Source: Anabaena sp051781005 (GTDB taxonomy: Bacteria; Cyanobacteriota; Cyanobacteriia; Cyanobacteriales; Nostocaceae). From it: a stretch of DNA of 64,000 nucleotides. The stretch spans positions 682,001 to 746,000 of the forward strand of contig NZ_JBPWOA010000002.1 of assembly GCF_051781005.1 (NCBI RefSeq). The letters run 5' to 3'. Under the pieces are notes generated by a model that had not been told where the DNA came from, did no database searches, and saw only the letters and a list, made by a program, of their open reading frames with translations. A program made the translations under genes and the position numbers. Positions 9,718-18,016 of the stretch are shown here, piece after piece (within the stretch, counting starts at the first letter, position 1; the number at the start of each line of letters is the position of its first letter).

Positions 9718-10186
9718 TTCTCTGCTGATTTTCTAAATGATTTTGTATCCGAGAGACAACGTTGTAGTCATCTGCACCTGGGGGAGTTCTTGATTCAATA
9801 ATGCCTTCTGTTGGGCCACCAATTGCTTTCCATGCACCCAAACCGCCTTTGAGTTGAGATACGTGTTCAAATCCAGCGGAACGCAATAATTGGGCAGCTT
9901 GAGCAGTTTGACCCTGATTTGTACCGTAAACATAAATATCACGGCTTCTATCTAAAGAGTCTATTGCACGCTCGGTGAGGTTATCTATGGGCATAGGCAT
10001 TGCTCCCATGATATGACCTTCGTTGTATGTCGAGCGATCGCGCACATCCAAAATTGTAAATGCTGGTTCACCCCATTCCAACCGAGACTTAACTACATGA
10101 ACATCAGACTCGGCTTCTATTGCTGGGTGTGAGGGAATAATGCCACTGATGAGATTGTTATTCATAGCTTTTGATAATGTGAGCAT
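9713..10186 (-). CDS. Rhodanese-like domain protein without the catalytic cysteine
   Basis: A 157-residue single rhodanese domain: RLEWGEPAFTILDVRDRSTYNEGHI (central LDVRD and GHI motifs), then RDIYVYGTNQGQTAQAAQLL, and GGLGAWKAIGGP at the C-terminal end. In active rhodaneses the loop after the central strand begins with Cys; here it reads YGTNQGQ, so no sulphur-accepting cysteine is present. It is therefore probably a binding or regulatory rhodanese rather than a sulphurtransferase. The start is uncertain: ATG at 10186 or the internal ATG at 10165 (giving MNNNLISG), neither with a clear ribosome-binding site. Confidence 0.85.
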   Translation of the reverse strand: MLTLSKAMNNNLISGIIPSHPAIEAESDVHVVKSRLEWGEPAFTILDVRDRSTYNEGHIMGAMPMPIDNLTERAIDSLDRSRDIYVYGTNQGQTAQAAQLLRSAGFEHVSQLKGGLGAWKAIGGPTEGIIESRTPPGADDYNVVSRIQNHLENQQRN

Positions 10187-10654
10187 TAGCAGTAACTTAA
10201 CAAAAACTTCACACTAGCTTTATCTTTCTTGAGGATGAAGAGTAACAAAATCTTTCTTTCGATGTATGCAAATTGATAAGAGCTTACTTTTCAATTACAG
10301 CTAAAATATTTTTTTGAGAAAATTTATTCACTACAAAATAATTCAAAAATTTATTCTTAAGTTTACATTCTCATAACCTCTTCTTAAATTAAACCAATAC
10401 ATTTTCCTGTAAATCAATACATATCAATTTTGCACAACAAAACACTACCAAAAAATTGGGAATAGTGTCTCTTTCTCATGTATTAAAAGTTATGCTCATA
10501 AAAGTAAAATACTTTCAGAATCCTATTTGGTCATTAGACATAGGAGTAAAAAAGATTGTAGAGACCTTACATAGAACGTCTCCACAAGAGTTTCAAGTCA
10601 CGCATATTTAATTCTCACTCCTATGTCTATTTAGTAAATTGAAACTGTGCAGAT
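10187..10654. other. Intergenic region upstream of the TAXI-type gene
   Basis: Divergent promoter region, strongly AT-rich, with no open frame of note. Its right half contains the nested inverted repeat at 10535-10629, ending 25 bases before the next start codon. Confidence 0.5.
10535..10629. repeat. Nested inverted repeat (MITE-like or structured leader)
   Basis: The outer arms TAGACATAGGAGT (10535-10547) and ACTCCTATGTCTA (10617-10629) are perfectly complementary over 13 bases. Inside lies a degenerate copy of the palindrome TGTAGAGAC...GTCTCCACA. If transcribed it would fold into a long hairpin in the leader of the downstream gene. It could equally be a small palindromic mobile remnant. 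Confidence 0.65.
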
Positions 10655-12292
10655 ATGGCAAAATCTAAAAAAAATACTCACTCCGATTTTCTCAAATTTG
10701 TTCTAACTCTCGATCCTTTATCTAAACTCATTTTTGTAAGTCTTGGACTTGCCAGCATCAGCATATTTGCAATCATCACTTGGAATGTAATCAATCGTTT
10801 ATCAACTCCCCATTTGACTATTGCTGCTGGAGATAAAAAGGGAGAAAGCTATATCATTAGCGAAGCTATACAAAAAGTAGTTGAACGTAGATCAAATATC
10901 AAAATCATAGTCAAAGCAACTAGTGGTACAACAAAAAACCTACAGATGTTATTAGAAGGCAACGCTCAGTTAATAACGGCTCAGGCAGATGTAACTTCTC
11001 AAAAAATTGGTACTTTGTCTAGCGATAAACCCATATTTTTAAATTACCACAAAAAACCCACAGCTAAAACTGTATCTGTATTATATAGAGATCTGTTTCA
11101 GTTAGTTGTCAAAGATCCTCAGATTAACCAATTCGTTCAACTTAAAGGTAAAAGCATTGCTGTAACTGCTAGTGGTGGGCAATATGAGTCTTTTCTCAAA
11201 ATAGCAGAACATTATGGTTTAAGCCAAAAAGACTTTAAAATTACAGGCTTAGATAGTAGTGGTAAACCGATTAATGGTTACAACGATAATACCGCAGATC
11301 AAGACTTTAATGAAAACAAAGCAGATGCGGTATTCCGAGTTCGAGCCGCAGGTAATAGATCCATCTCTAATTTTGTCAACAATTATCAGGGAAAATTATT
11401 ACCAATAACACAGGCAGAAGCAATGAAAATTAAACAGCCTGCCTTTGAAACTGCCATTATTCCCCAAGGAGCATACAGAGGTAATCCTCCCATGCCGACT
11501 ACTAACCTACCCACAGTAGCAATATCAAGGCTATTATTAGCAAGCGATCAAGTAGATGCCCGCATAATTAGAGAATTAACACAAATTATATATGAATATC
11601 GCCAAGAAATAGCTAACGAAATTTCTCAAGAACACGCTGAAGTTAAACCCTTAATTGCTGATATTAATCGTCCCAGTAACACTAGTGGTATTGATATCTC
11701 TTTACATCCTGGTGCTTTGGACTTTTATGAACGAGATAAACCCACATTTGTCCAGGAAAATGCCGACTATATAGCTCTGTTATTGACAGCTTTTTTAATT
11801 TTAGTTGAATGGATTAAACAGCTAAAGTTATGGATTGAAAGAAGTAAAAAAGATGAGGCTGATGAGTACCTAAAGTTAGCTATTAACTTAATGAAAGAAG
11901 ACCAATACAAGCTTGAAGATAGGCAAAAAATGCTTGATAAAACCTTCAATGAAGCAGCTAAAGCCCTAGTGGATGAAAAAATTTCACAAGAATCATTCCG
12001 AACTTTTAACGAAGCCTACAAAAATACCAGAGAAGCTATAGAAAGAGATAGACAAGTTTCTCAATTAGTTATTGAACAGAAGCAGAGAGAAAATTCTGCT
12101 AAATATATTAAGATAGTAGTCAAATTGTTGCAACATCGCCAGCAAAATAAGGATTTATTGCAACAAAAGCTAGATCAAATTCTTGAACAGGTAGTAGGCG
12201 ATTTGGTATCAGAAAATATATCCCAAGAATCATTCCGGACTTTTGTCGAAGCTTATAAAGCTACAAGAGATGCAATTGATCGCAAAAATTAA
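10655..12292 (+). CDS. Membrane-anchored TAXI-type (TRAP) substrate-binding protein with repeated C-terminal helices
   Basis: A 545-residue protein. An N-terminal membrane segment (about residues 22-47) precedes a TAXI/NMT1-like periplasmic binding domain (about 50-360: LTIAAGDKKGESYIISEAI, SGTTKNLQMLLEGNAQL, ADAVFRVRAAGN). A second membrane segment follows (about 370-390, YIALLLTAFLILVEWI), then a charged helical C-terminal part with two copies of a motif, SQESFRTFNEAYKNTREAI and SQESFRTFVEAYKATRDAI. Classical TAXI proteins are soluble or lipid-anchored partners of a TRAP permease; no permease gene is adjacent. The two-membrane-segment layout looks more like a sensor or scaffold that reads a ligand outside and signals through the cytoplasmic helices. 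That role is inferred. Confidence 0.8.
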   Translation: MAKSKKNTHSDFLKFVLTLDPLSKLIFVSLGLASISIFAIITWNVINRLSTPHLTIAAGDKKGESYIISEAIQKVVERRSNIKIIVKATSGTTKNLQMLLEGNAQLITAQADVTSQKIGTLSSDKPIFLNYHKKPTAKTVSVLYRDLFQLVVKDPQINQFVQLKGKSIAVTASGGQYESFLKIAEHYGLSQKDFKITGLDSSGKPINGYNDNTADQDFNENKADAVFRVRAAGNRSISNFVNNYQGKLLPITQAEAMKIKQPAFETAIIPQGAYRGNPPMPTTNLPTVAISRLLLASDQVDARIIRELTQIIYEYRQEIANEISQEHAEVKPLIADINRPSNTSGIDISLHPGALDFYERDKPTFVQENADYIALLLTAFLILVEWIKQLKLWIERSKKDEADEYLKLAINLMKEDQYKLEDRQKMLDKTFNEAAKALVDEKISQESFRTFNEAYKNTREAIERDRQVSQLVIEQKQRENSAKYIKIVVKLLQHRQQNKDLLQQKLDQILEQVVGDLVSENISQESFRTFVEAYKATRDAIDRKN

Positions 12293-12688
12293 AGACACCT
12301 TTTTTATCTTTTTGAAATGCTATGTGTTAGCGTTGGCGTAGCTTCTCGTGGAGAAACTTATGCCCGTTCAACTCTTTCAGTAATATTTTTGTCTAAATGG
12401 GATAAGTATCTTTACTGCTGTGGCTATTTAAATGTGGTTAAACTTTAAGTGTATAATCGTAAATTTATACCAAAAGTTTTTTGAAAAATACCAAAATCAT
12501 ACATTACCTATAGATTCTGTAAGCATTATTATAAAGTTTGCATAAACTTCAGGGAAAATTAAGTGTATATCTGTACTAGCGTATTATTCAATCTGAGCTA
12601 GGGTAGGAGCAATTACACTCTCAACAACATCTAGACTCATCTATCGCCACAGCAAATTGCCTAATCAAGTCATAGACTGTATTGCATT
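12293..12688. other. Intergenic region with a short dispersed repeat
   Basis: No gene is evident. About 12322-12372 carries a GC-richer dispersed-repeat segment (GTTAGCGTTGGCGTAGCTTC). The rest is AT-rich and should include the promoter of the response-regulator gene. Confidence 0.4.
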
Positions 12689-13405
12689 ATGGATATGCTT
12701 CCCACGACTATTCCCAAAATTCTGGTTGTAGATGACGATTTCAGCGTCCGAAATCTCGTTTACCGTTTTCTCAGTCGAAAATATCAAATAGAGTCAGCAG
12801 CAGACGGTAAAACTGCGCTGGCGTTGTTTGACCAATTCAACCCTGCATTGGTAATTCTGGATTGGAATTTGCCAGATGCCAATGGCTACAAACTCTGTCA
12901 AGAAATGCAGAGTCGTACAAATGTTTTAGTTTTGATACTCACTAGCCGGAATGATGAAGCGGATAAAATTAGAGTTCTGGCAGCAGGTGCAGATGACTTC
13001 ATGACTAAACCATTTAGCTTGGCAGAAGTAGAAGTCAGAGTGGAAGCACTTTTAAGACGCATTCGTTATATCCATCCTAGTCAATCACAACGTCTCATTT
13101 TTAAACAGTTAGCAATTAACCCAGAAGGTAGAGAGGTAACGCTGAACGATAAACCCTTGGCTTTAACAGCTTTAGAGTTTAATATTTTACATTTTTTAGC
13201 CAGCCATCCTGGTCAGGCTTGGAGTCGTCCCCAACTAATTCAAAAAATTTGGGGTTGTGACTATGTAGGAGACGGAAGAGTTGTGGATGTACATATTGGT
13301 CAGCTACGTAAAAAAATGGAAGCTGATTCTAGTATGCCGGAATTTATTAAAACCGTGCGTGGTTATGGTTACAAGTTTGAACCACCTGAAGGTAGCAAAG
13401 TTTAA
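12689..13405 (+). CDS. OmpR/PhoB-type response regulator
   Basis: A 238-residue two-domain regulator. The receiver domain (about residues 8-125) shows ILVVDDDFSVRNL (acidic pocket), the phospho-acceptor Asp in LVILDWNLPDANG, the Thr/Ser switch in LILTSRNDEADK and the conserved Lys in FMTKPFSLAEV. A winged-helix DNA-binding domain follows (about 135-232: LTALEFNILHFLASHPGQAWSR, VDVHIGQLRKKM, IKTVRGYGYKFEPP). It should bind promoters after phosphorylation by a sensor kinase, but no kinase gene is adjacent, so the partner and regulon are unknown. Confidence 0.93.
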   Translation: MDMLPTTIPKILVVDDDFSVRNLVYRFLSRKYQIESAADGKTALALFDQFNPALVILDWNLPDANGYKLCQEMQSRTNVLVLILTSRNDEADKIRVLAAGADDFMTKPFSLAEVEVRVEALLRRIRYIHPSQSQRLIFKQLAINPEGREVTLNDKPLALTALEFNILHFLASHPGQAWSRPQLIQKIWGCDYVGDGRVVDVHIGQLRKKMEADSSMPEFIKTVRGYGYKFEPPEGSKV

Positions 13406-13790
13406 ATTTCCAATTTCCCAAGCAACTCATTAAAAATATTAATGTTGTTCTTGCTTAACAAATTGGTTGAAAATCTGAATTTACTAAGGATTTTTTTGAG
13501 GCTTGGTTAGATTGTTCGTGCTAATTAGGATGTTGAAGCTAAATCTGGTCAGGGAATTTGTGTCTACTCAAGCCTCATAGCAACTTTGGATTTTGGATCT
13601 CGACGTGAGTTTCAACAAGTCTTATAGTGAACTGGCGATGCTCTGATCTGGCCGAAGGGTCGAACTGCTCAACTACTGCGCTCAGTCGAACGATTTTTGT
13701 TTAAGTTTCCGTGATTCAGTTATTTTAGGACTAGAAAATATAGGCTGACTATATATATTCTTTTTAATATTGATTAAATTAAAGAAGTTC
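13406..13790. other. Intergenic region with dispersed-repeat sequence
   Basis: About 13600-13690 holds a repeat-like stretch (GTCTTATAGTGAACTGG ... GGTCGAACTGCTCAAC ... CTCAGTCGAACG) related to the one at 5860-5910. No reading frame is supported. Confidence 0.4.
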
Positions 13791-14564
13791 ATGAAAATCA
13801 CGGTAATGAGTTTTAACCTCCGCTACGATAAACCAGATCCGGGGGTGCGTCAGTGGGAAAAGCGTGTAGGTGCGATCGCATCTTTAATCCAACACTACCA
13901 ACCGGATTTACTGGGGACACAGGAGGGGAAATCTCATCAACTGCTTGATTTACAAGCACTTTTACCCGAATATAAATTTATAGGGGGCGATCGCACTGGG
14001 ACAGGACAAGGTGAACATTGTGCAGTTTTCTACAATCCCCAACGTCTCAAGCTTCAGCAAACCAAAGATTTTTACCTCAGCGATACCCCAGAAATTCCTG
14101 GTAGTATCACTTGGGGAACCCGTTTACCACGCATGGCCACTTGGGCTAATTTTGAAGTGAGTAATCCTGAAGTTTCTGTAACTATCGTCAATACCCATCT
14201 AGATCACGAAAGTGCTAAAGCCAGAGAGTTAGGTGCAGCGTTAATTAGTCAACGTTTAGCCGAATTTCCGTTAGAACACTACCTACTGCTAACAGGAGAT
14301 TTTAACGCCAATCCTAATACTAAAGCGCGGCAGATTTTCCTCTCACCCCTAGCTAATGGTAAAAAATTACAAGATCCTTTAGCAACCCTTCCCTTAGAAC
14401 AACAGAAAACCTTTCATGAGTTTACAGGTGAAGCTTGGGATGCCATAGATACTATATATTGCGATAGTTCTTTCCAGATAGAACAAGTCATTATTGACCC
14501 TCAACAGTGGGAAGGCGTTTGGCCTTCTGATCATTTTCCCGTGATTGTAAAATTAACTGTCTAG
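13791..14564 (+). CDS. Endonuclease/exonuclease/phosphatase (EEP) family protein
   Basis: A 257-residue single-domain member of the EEP superfamily (DNase I / APE1 / sphingomyelinase fold). All main motifs are present: VMSFNLRYD at the N-terminus, GTQEGKSHQL (metal-binding Glu), IVNTHLDHES (catalytic His/Asp), LLTGDFNANP (Asp-x-Asn), AIDTIYC and the C-terminal SDHFPVI (Asp-His pair). I start at the ATG at 13791, because it opens directly onto the first beta strand; a TTG 21 bases upstream is also in frame. Such proteins hydrolyse phosphodiesters with Mg2+; whether this one acts on nucleic acid, lipid or small molecules cannot be read from the sequence. No signal peptide is seen. Confidence 0.88.
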   Translation: MKITVMSFNLRYDKPDPGVRQWEKRVGAIASLIQHYQPDLLGTQEGKSHQLLDLQALLPEYKFIGGDRTGTGQGEHCAVFYNPQRLKLQQTKDFYLSDTPEIPGSITWGTRLPRMATWANFEVSNPEVSVTIVNTHLDHESAKARELGAALISQRLAEFPLEHYLLLTGDFNANPNTKARQIFLSPLANGKKLQDPLATLPLEQQKTFHEFTGEAWDAIDTIYCDSSFQIEQVIIDPQQWEGVWPSDHFPVIVKLTV

Positions 14565-14577
14565 TAATTTAAATAAT

Positions 14578-14877
14578 TCAAGCTGATTTAACGGTTACTC
14601 CTAACTGCAATCCTAAAGCATTCAACAAGGTACTTAAGCAATAAAATTCAATTTCTCCCTTCTCAGATAGCATCTGCGTTAGCTTTTCGTAACATTGCTG
14701 AACTGGTACTGAAAGTTTATCAATTCCACCTTGCGCCTCAATTACATTTTTGAGCGCCTTATTTAACATTTTAGGGTCGCCTTCTTCTATAACTACTTCA
14801 ATATAAGCTGCTGCTTCTAGTGGATCTTGTAAGTCTTTAATTAGTTTTTCGTGATAACTTGTACTTTTAGGCATCAT
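14578..14877 (-). CDS. Probable antitoxin of a RelE/HigB-type module
   Basis: A protein of about 98-99 residues beginning MMPKSTSYHEKLIKDLQDP. It has the look of the HigA-like antidote family (DPLEAAAYIEVVIEEGDPKMLNKALKNVIEAQGG, then LSEKGEIEFYCLSTLLNALGLQLGV), where a helix-turn-helix binds the operator. The start is taken at 14877 (or the adjacent ATG at 14874) because GGAG lies just upstream and this start overlaps the end of the toxin gene by about 8-11 bases, a usual toxin-first arrangement with translational coupling. The in-frame extension up to 14988 runs inside the toxin gene and looks non-coding. Confidence 0.82.
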   Translation of the reverse strand: MMPKSTSYHEKLIKDLQDPLEAAAYIEVVIEEGDPKMLNKALKNVIEAQGGIDKLSVPVQQCYEKLTQMLSEKGEIEFYCLSTLLNALGLQLGVTVKSA

Positions 14878-15205
14878 CTCGACTCCGATAATCTTCCCAA
14901 TATTCTTTAGCTTTACGAATATCTTGGACTTGAGTGCTTTTATCACCACCACACAAAAGCAAAACAATTTTTGACCCTTCCTGTCCAAAGTATATCCGGT
15001 AGCCTAGTCCATAGTCGATTCTCAATTCAAAAACACCTTCGCCAACGGTCTTATAATCTCCCAAATTACCATCTTCAACTCTGTCAAGTCTAGCTCTAAT
15101 TTTAGCTTTTGCTCTTCTATCTTTTAGAGAATCAAACCAACTATCAAAAGGATTTTTACCATTTACTTTGAGGTAATGTTTGATTTCTCTGGGCTGGATG
15201 TTCAT
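14867..15205 (-). CDS. RelE/ParE (HigB/Gp49-like) toxin
   Basis: A 112-residue basic protein with the phage-derived Gp49/HigB layout: NPFDSWFDSLKDRRAKAKIRARLDRVEDGNLGD, then VFELRIDYGLGYRIYFGQEG, IVLLLCGGDKSTQVQDIRKAKEYWEDY. This pattern (G-D-K-x-x-Q..DI.KA...W) defines type II toxins that cleave mRNA on or near the ribosome. It is the first gene of the pair, followed with overlap by the antitoxin. The module sits between an EEP gene and pdxA, both on conserved stretches. Its 5' end is partly duplicated immediately upstream (15241-15297). Confidence 0.9.
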   Translation of the reverse strand: MNIQPREIKHYLKVNGKNPFDSWFDSLKDRRAKAKIRARLDRVEDGNLGDYKTVGEGVFELRIDYGLGYRIYFGQEGSKIVLLLCGGDKSTQVQDIRKAKEYWEDYRSRDDA

Positions 15206-15297
15206 GGTGTTTGGTATTTAAACTACACCTCACAACTTATATTTCTCTGGGTTAGATATTCAGGGTGGGTGAATTTAAACAACACACCACAACTTAC
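15183..15297. repeat. Imperfect tandem duplication of the toxin gene's 5' end
   Basis: About 57 bases starting ATTTCTCTGGGCTGGATGTT (15183-15239), spanning the first codons and the leader of the toxin gene, recur diverged at 15241-15297 (ATTTCTCTGGGTTAGATATT). The second copy has lost the start codon. Confidence 0.7.
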
Positions 15298-15300
15298 ACT

Positions 15301-16329
15301 TTAATACTTCTGTTTCACCAAATCCACTGCCAAATTAATCGCTGCTTTCATACTCGTTGCGTCAGCAATTCCTTTACCCGCAATATCAAAAGCTGTTCCA
15401 TGATCTGGGGAAGTTCTGACAAACGGTAAACCAATAGTGGTATTTACAGCCCTGTCAAAAGCCATCAACTTCACCGGAATTAAGCCTTGGTCGTGATAAA
15501 GTGCCAAGTAAGCATCAGCGGGATTTTTGATGTCAGAATTACCATACCAAGCAATACCCGGTTTTACCCACATTGTATCTGGTGGTATTGGCCCTTCTAG
15601 CTGCATATTTGGATGCTTGCACCTTTCTGACTCTATCCAGGGAATTAGCCAATCTATTTCTTCTGTTCCTAGTTGTCCCATTTCACCGCTATGGGGATTT
15701 AAACCTGCGATCGCAATTCTCCCATTTTTAATCCCAAAATCTCTCTCTAAACACTCCACCAATAAATCAAGTTTCTGAGTTAATAATTGCGGTGTTAAAG
15801 TATCAGCTACTTGACGTAAAGGGATATGTGTGGTAGATAGTATTGCCCGGAGTGTCCAACCAGTAAAAGGCGATCGCCCGACAAATAACATTCCAAAACG
15901 GTCAACACCAGCCTTTTCGGCTAAAAGCTCCGTTTGTCCTGGATAATTATATCCCGCTGCCTTCCAAGCCGATTTAGCGATAGGTGCGGTCACAATACCA
16001 TCGAACTCACCAGCCAAAGTTTGAGATATGGCAGATTCCATATAAGCAAAACTCGCCGCACCACTGGCCGCATCACCCACACCCGTAATAATTTCACCAC
16101 CAGTAGGCACATCAATCACAGACAACTCAGATGGATTTGCCAAAGATGTCAAATTTTTAATTAAGTTCTCATAATTCTGGAATAGTAAATCCCGGCTACC
16201 CACCACCACCACATCACAGCCTTGACTAACTTCCGGATCTGCCAAAGCTTTCAAAATCACCTCTGTCCCAATTCCTGCGGGATCTCCCAGCGTCAATGCT
16301 AACCGTGGACGTTTATTGATTTGATACAT
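15301..16329 (-). CDS. pdxA: 4-hydroxythreonine-4-phosphate dehydrogenase
   Basis: PdxA oxidises 4-phosphohydroxy-L-threonine with NAD+ in the DXP-dependent pathway to pyridoxal phosphate; the product decarboxylates to the substrate of PdxJ. The 342-residue length is typical. Diagnostic stretches are ALTLGDPAGIGTEV at the N-terminus, VTAPIAKSAW, ILSTTHIPLRQV (metal-binding His), AGLNPHSGEMGQLGTEE, PPDTMW, YHDQGLIPVKLMAFDRAVN and RTSPDHGTAFDIAG (His). The start ATG at 16329 lies just ahead of the conserved GDPAG region. No other pdx gene is adjacent. Confidence 0.97.
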   Translation of the reverse strand: MYQINKRPRLALTLGDPAGIGTEVILKALADPEVSQGCDVVVVGSRDLLFQNYENLIKNLTSLANPSELSVIDVPTGGEIITGVGDAASGAASFAYMESAISQTLAGEFDGIVTAPIAKSAWKAAGYNYPGQTELLAEKAGVDRFGMLFVGRSPFTGWTLRAILSTTHIPLRQVADTLTPQLLTQKLDLLVECLERDFGIKNGRIAIAGLNPHSGEMGQLGTEEIDWLIPWIESERCKHPNMQLEGPIPPDTMWVKPGIAWYGNSDIKNPADAYLALYHDQGLIPVKLMAFDRAVNTTIGLPFVRTSPDHGTAFDIAGKGIADATSMKAAINLAVDLVKQKY

Positions 16330-16646
16330 AAAATTTCCATGTCACATTATTATTAATTTTGCATAAATAATCCGTGACATTAACCTTGCTTAAATTATTA
16401 TTACCCATCAACAATTATTTTCCCCCAGGTCTATACACCTGAGTATCGTTGGGCTACACCACCATAGCTGCTAAACTGGTCTAGAATTATTCTCAAAGGT
16501 CTAATCCAAAAGTAGCGATCGCAGTGCTGGGATTAGACCTAGTTAGCCTAAGTAGTCAGACTAGCAAAAATGAGATTTGATTCATCAAGTCAAATTAAGC
16601 AGTCTCATAAACAAACCATTCACTTCACAAAGGAGAATCACAGCAA
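16330..16646. other. Divergent promoter region between pdxA and petM
   Basis: Contains one HIP1-like GCGATCGC (16515) and no open frame. Promoters for pdxA (left) and petM (right) must lie here. A clear ribosome-binding site, AAGGAG, at 16630-16635 serves petM. Confidence 0.5.
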
Positions 16647-16751
16647 ATGGGCGGCGAAATCTTAAATGCAGCTTTATTGTCTTTCGGCTTAATCTTCGTA
16701 GGTTGGGCTTTAGGCGCATTATTGCTAAAAATTCAAGGCGCAGAAGAATAG
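16647..16751 (+). CDS. petM: Cytochrome b6f complex subunit PetM (subunit VII)
   Basis: A 34-residue gene. The product begins MGGEILNAALLSFGLIFVGW and ends LLLKIQGAEE: one transmembrane helix with a short acidic stromal/cytoplasmic tail, as in PetM. PetM is one of the four small subunits at the rim of the dimeric b6f complex that passes electrons from plastoquinol to plastocyanin or cytochrome c6 in the thylakoid membrane. AAGGAG lies 11 bases before the ATG. Length, helix position and the LLKIQG ending match known PetM proteins. Ycf39 follows 174 bases downstream on the same strand, past heptamer repeats. Confidence 0.92.
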   Translation: MGGEILNAALLSFGLIFVGWALGALLLKIQGAEE

Positions 16752-16754
16752 GCA

Positions 16755-16850
<96 letters not shown>

Positions 16851-16925
16851 ATTAAAAATATGTAAAGTTTTATTTATTATAGATAATTCTGTTAAGATTC
16901 TTTTCATAAAACATTAAAATTTATA

Positions 16926-17933
16926 ATGACCCTCATGACATTATTAATCGTCGGTGCCACTGGCACCTTAGGAAGACAAGTGGCTCGTCGTGCTATCGAT
17001 GAGGGATATAAAGTACGCTGTTTAGTCCGCAGTAACAAAAAAGCTGCATTCCTGAGAGAATGGGGCGCAGAACTCGTCAGAGGAGACTTGTGTTATCCCC
17101 AGACTCTAGAAGCAGCATTAGCAGGTGTCACCGCAGTCATTGATGCTTCTACATCTCGTCCCACAGACTCACTAACTATTAAACAGGTAGATTGGGATGG
17201 CAAGGTAGCATTAATTCAAGCTGCCAAAGCTGCCAATGTAGAGCGTTTTATCTTCTTTTCCATTCTCGATGCCGAAAAATACCCCAAAGTACCGCTCATG
17301 GAAATTAAGCGGTGTACAGAATTATTTTTAGCTGAATCCGGCTTGAACTACACCGTTTTACGGTTAGCTGGTTTTATGCAAGGGTTAATTGGTCAATATG
17401 GCATTCCCATTTTGGAAAATCAACCAGTGTGGGTAACAGGTGCATCTTCACCAGTTGCTTATATGGATACTCAAGATATTGCTAAATTTGCTATCCGAGC
17501 TTTAAGCGTGCCAGAAACCCAAAATCAAGCTTTCCCTGTAGTTGGTACTCGTGCTTGGAGTGCAGAAGAAATAATTAACATATGCGAACGCTTATCTGGG
17601 AAAGATGCCAGAGTCACACGGATGCCAATTGGCTTACTCCGTAGTGTACAGAGTTTACTGCGGTTCTTTCAGTGGGGATGGAATGTTGCTGACAGACTAG
17701 CCTTTACAGAAGTCTTAGCCAGTGGTAGACCATTAAATGCGCCAATGGATGAAGTATATACAGTATTTGGCTTAGACAAACAACAAACAGCTACTGTAGA
17801 AACCTACCTGCAAGAGTACTTCAGCCGAATTATGAAAAAGCTGAAGGAGTTAGACTACGAGAAAACCAAAAACAAAAAGCAAAAAGATAAAAAAACCCCT
17901 TTTAAACAGTCTTCAAAAGTTAATAGTCAATAA
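16926..17933 (+). CDS. ycf39: Ycf39-type atypical short-chain dehydrogenase (photosystem II assembly factor)
   Basis: An atypical SDR/NmrA-like protein with a Rossmann fold: LLIVGATGTLGRQVARRAID at the N-terminus (NAD(P)-binding glycine motif), VIDASTSRPTD, RFIFFSILDAEKYPKVPLMEIKR and YTVLRLAGFMQGL. This matches Ycf39 (Slr0399 of Synechocystis), which with high-light-inducible proteins takes part in early PSII assembly and chlorophyll delivery to D1. The usual SDR Tyr-x-x-x-Lys is absent, as in this class. Two in-frame ATGs, 16926 and 16935, are possible. The C-terminus has an extra Lys-rich tail (about residues 310-335) beyond the conserved fold. It sits downstream of petM, a photosynthesis neighbour. 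Confidence 0.88.
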   Translation: MTLMTLLIVGATGTLGRQVARRAIDEGYKVRCLVRSNKKAAFLREWGAELVRGDLCYPQTLEAALAGVTAVIDASTSRPTDSLTIKQVDWDGKVALIQAAKAANVERFIFFSILDAEKYPKVPLMEIKRCTELFLAESGLNYTVLRLAGFMQGLIGQYGIPILENQPVWVTGASSPVAYMDTQDIAKFAIRALSVPETQNQAFPVVGTRAWSAEEIINICERLSGKDARVTRMPIGLLRSVQSLLRFFQWGWNVADRLAFTEVLASGRPLNAPMDEVYTVFGLDKQQTATVETYLQEYFSRIMKKLKELDYEKTKNKKQKDKKTPFKQSSKVNSQ

Positions 17934-18016
17934 AATTCCAGACTAATGACTACATTAGCCAAAAATGTGTAACGATTACTAGAGATCAAGCGTCGCCTAA
18001 ACTTGGATATTTGAGT

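Noticed and set aside
14878..14988. N-terminal extension of the antitoxin to 14988
   Set aside because: It lies wholly inside the toxin gene in another frame and is unlike the family, while GGAG precedes the ATG pair at 14877/14874.
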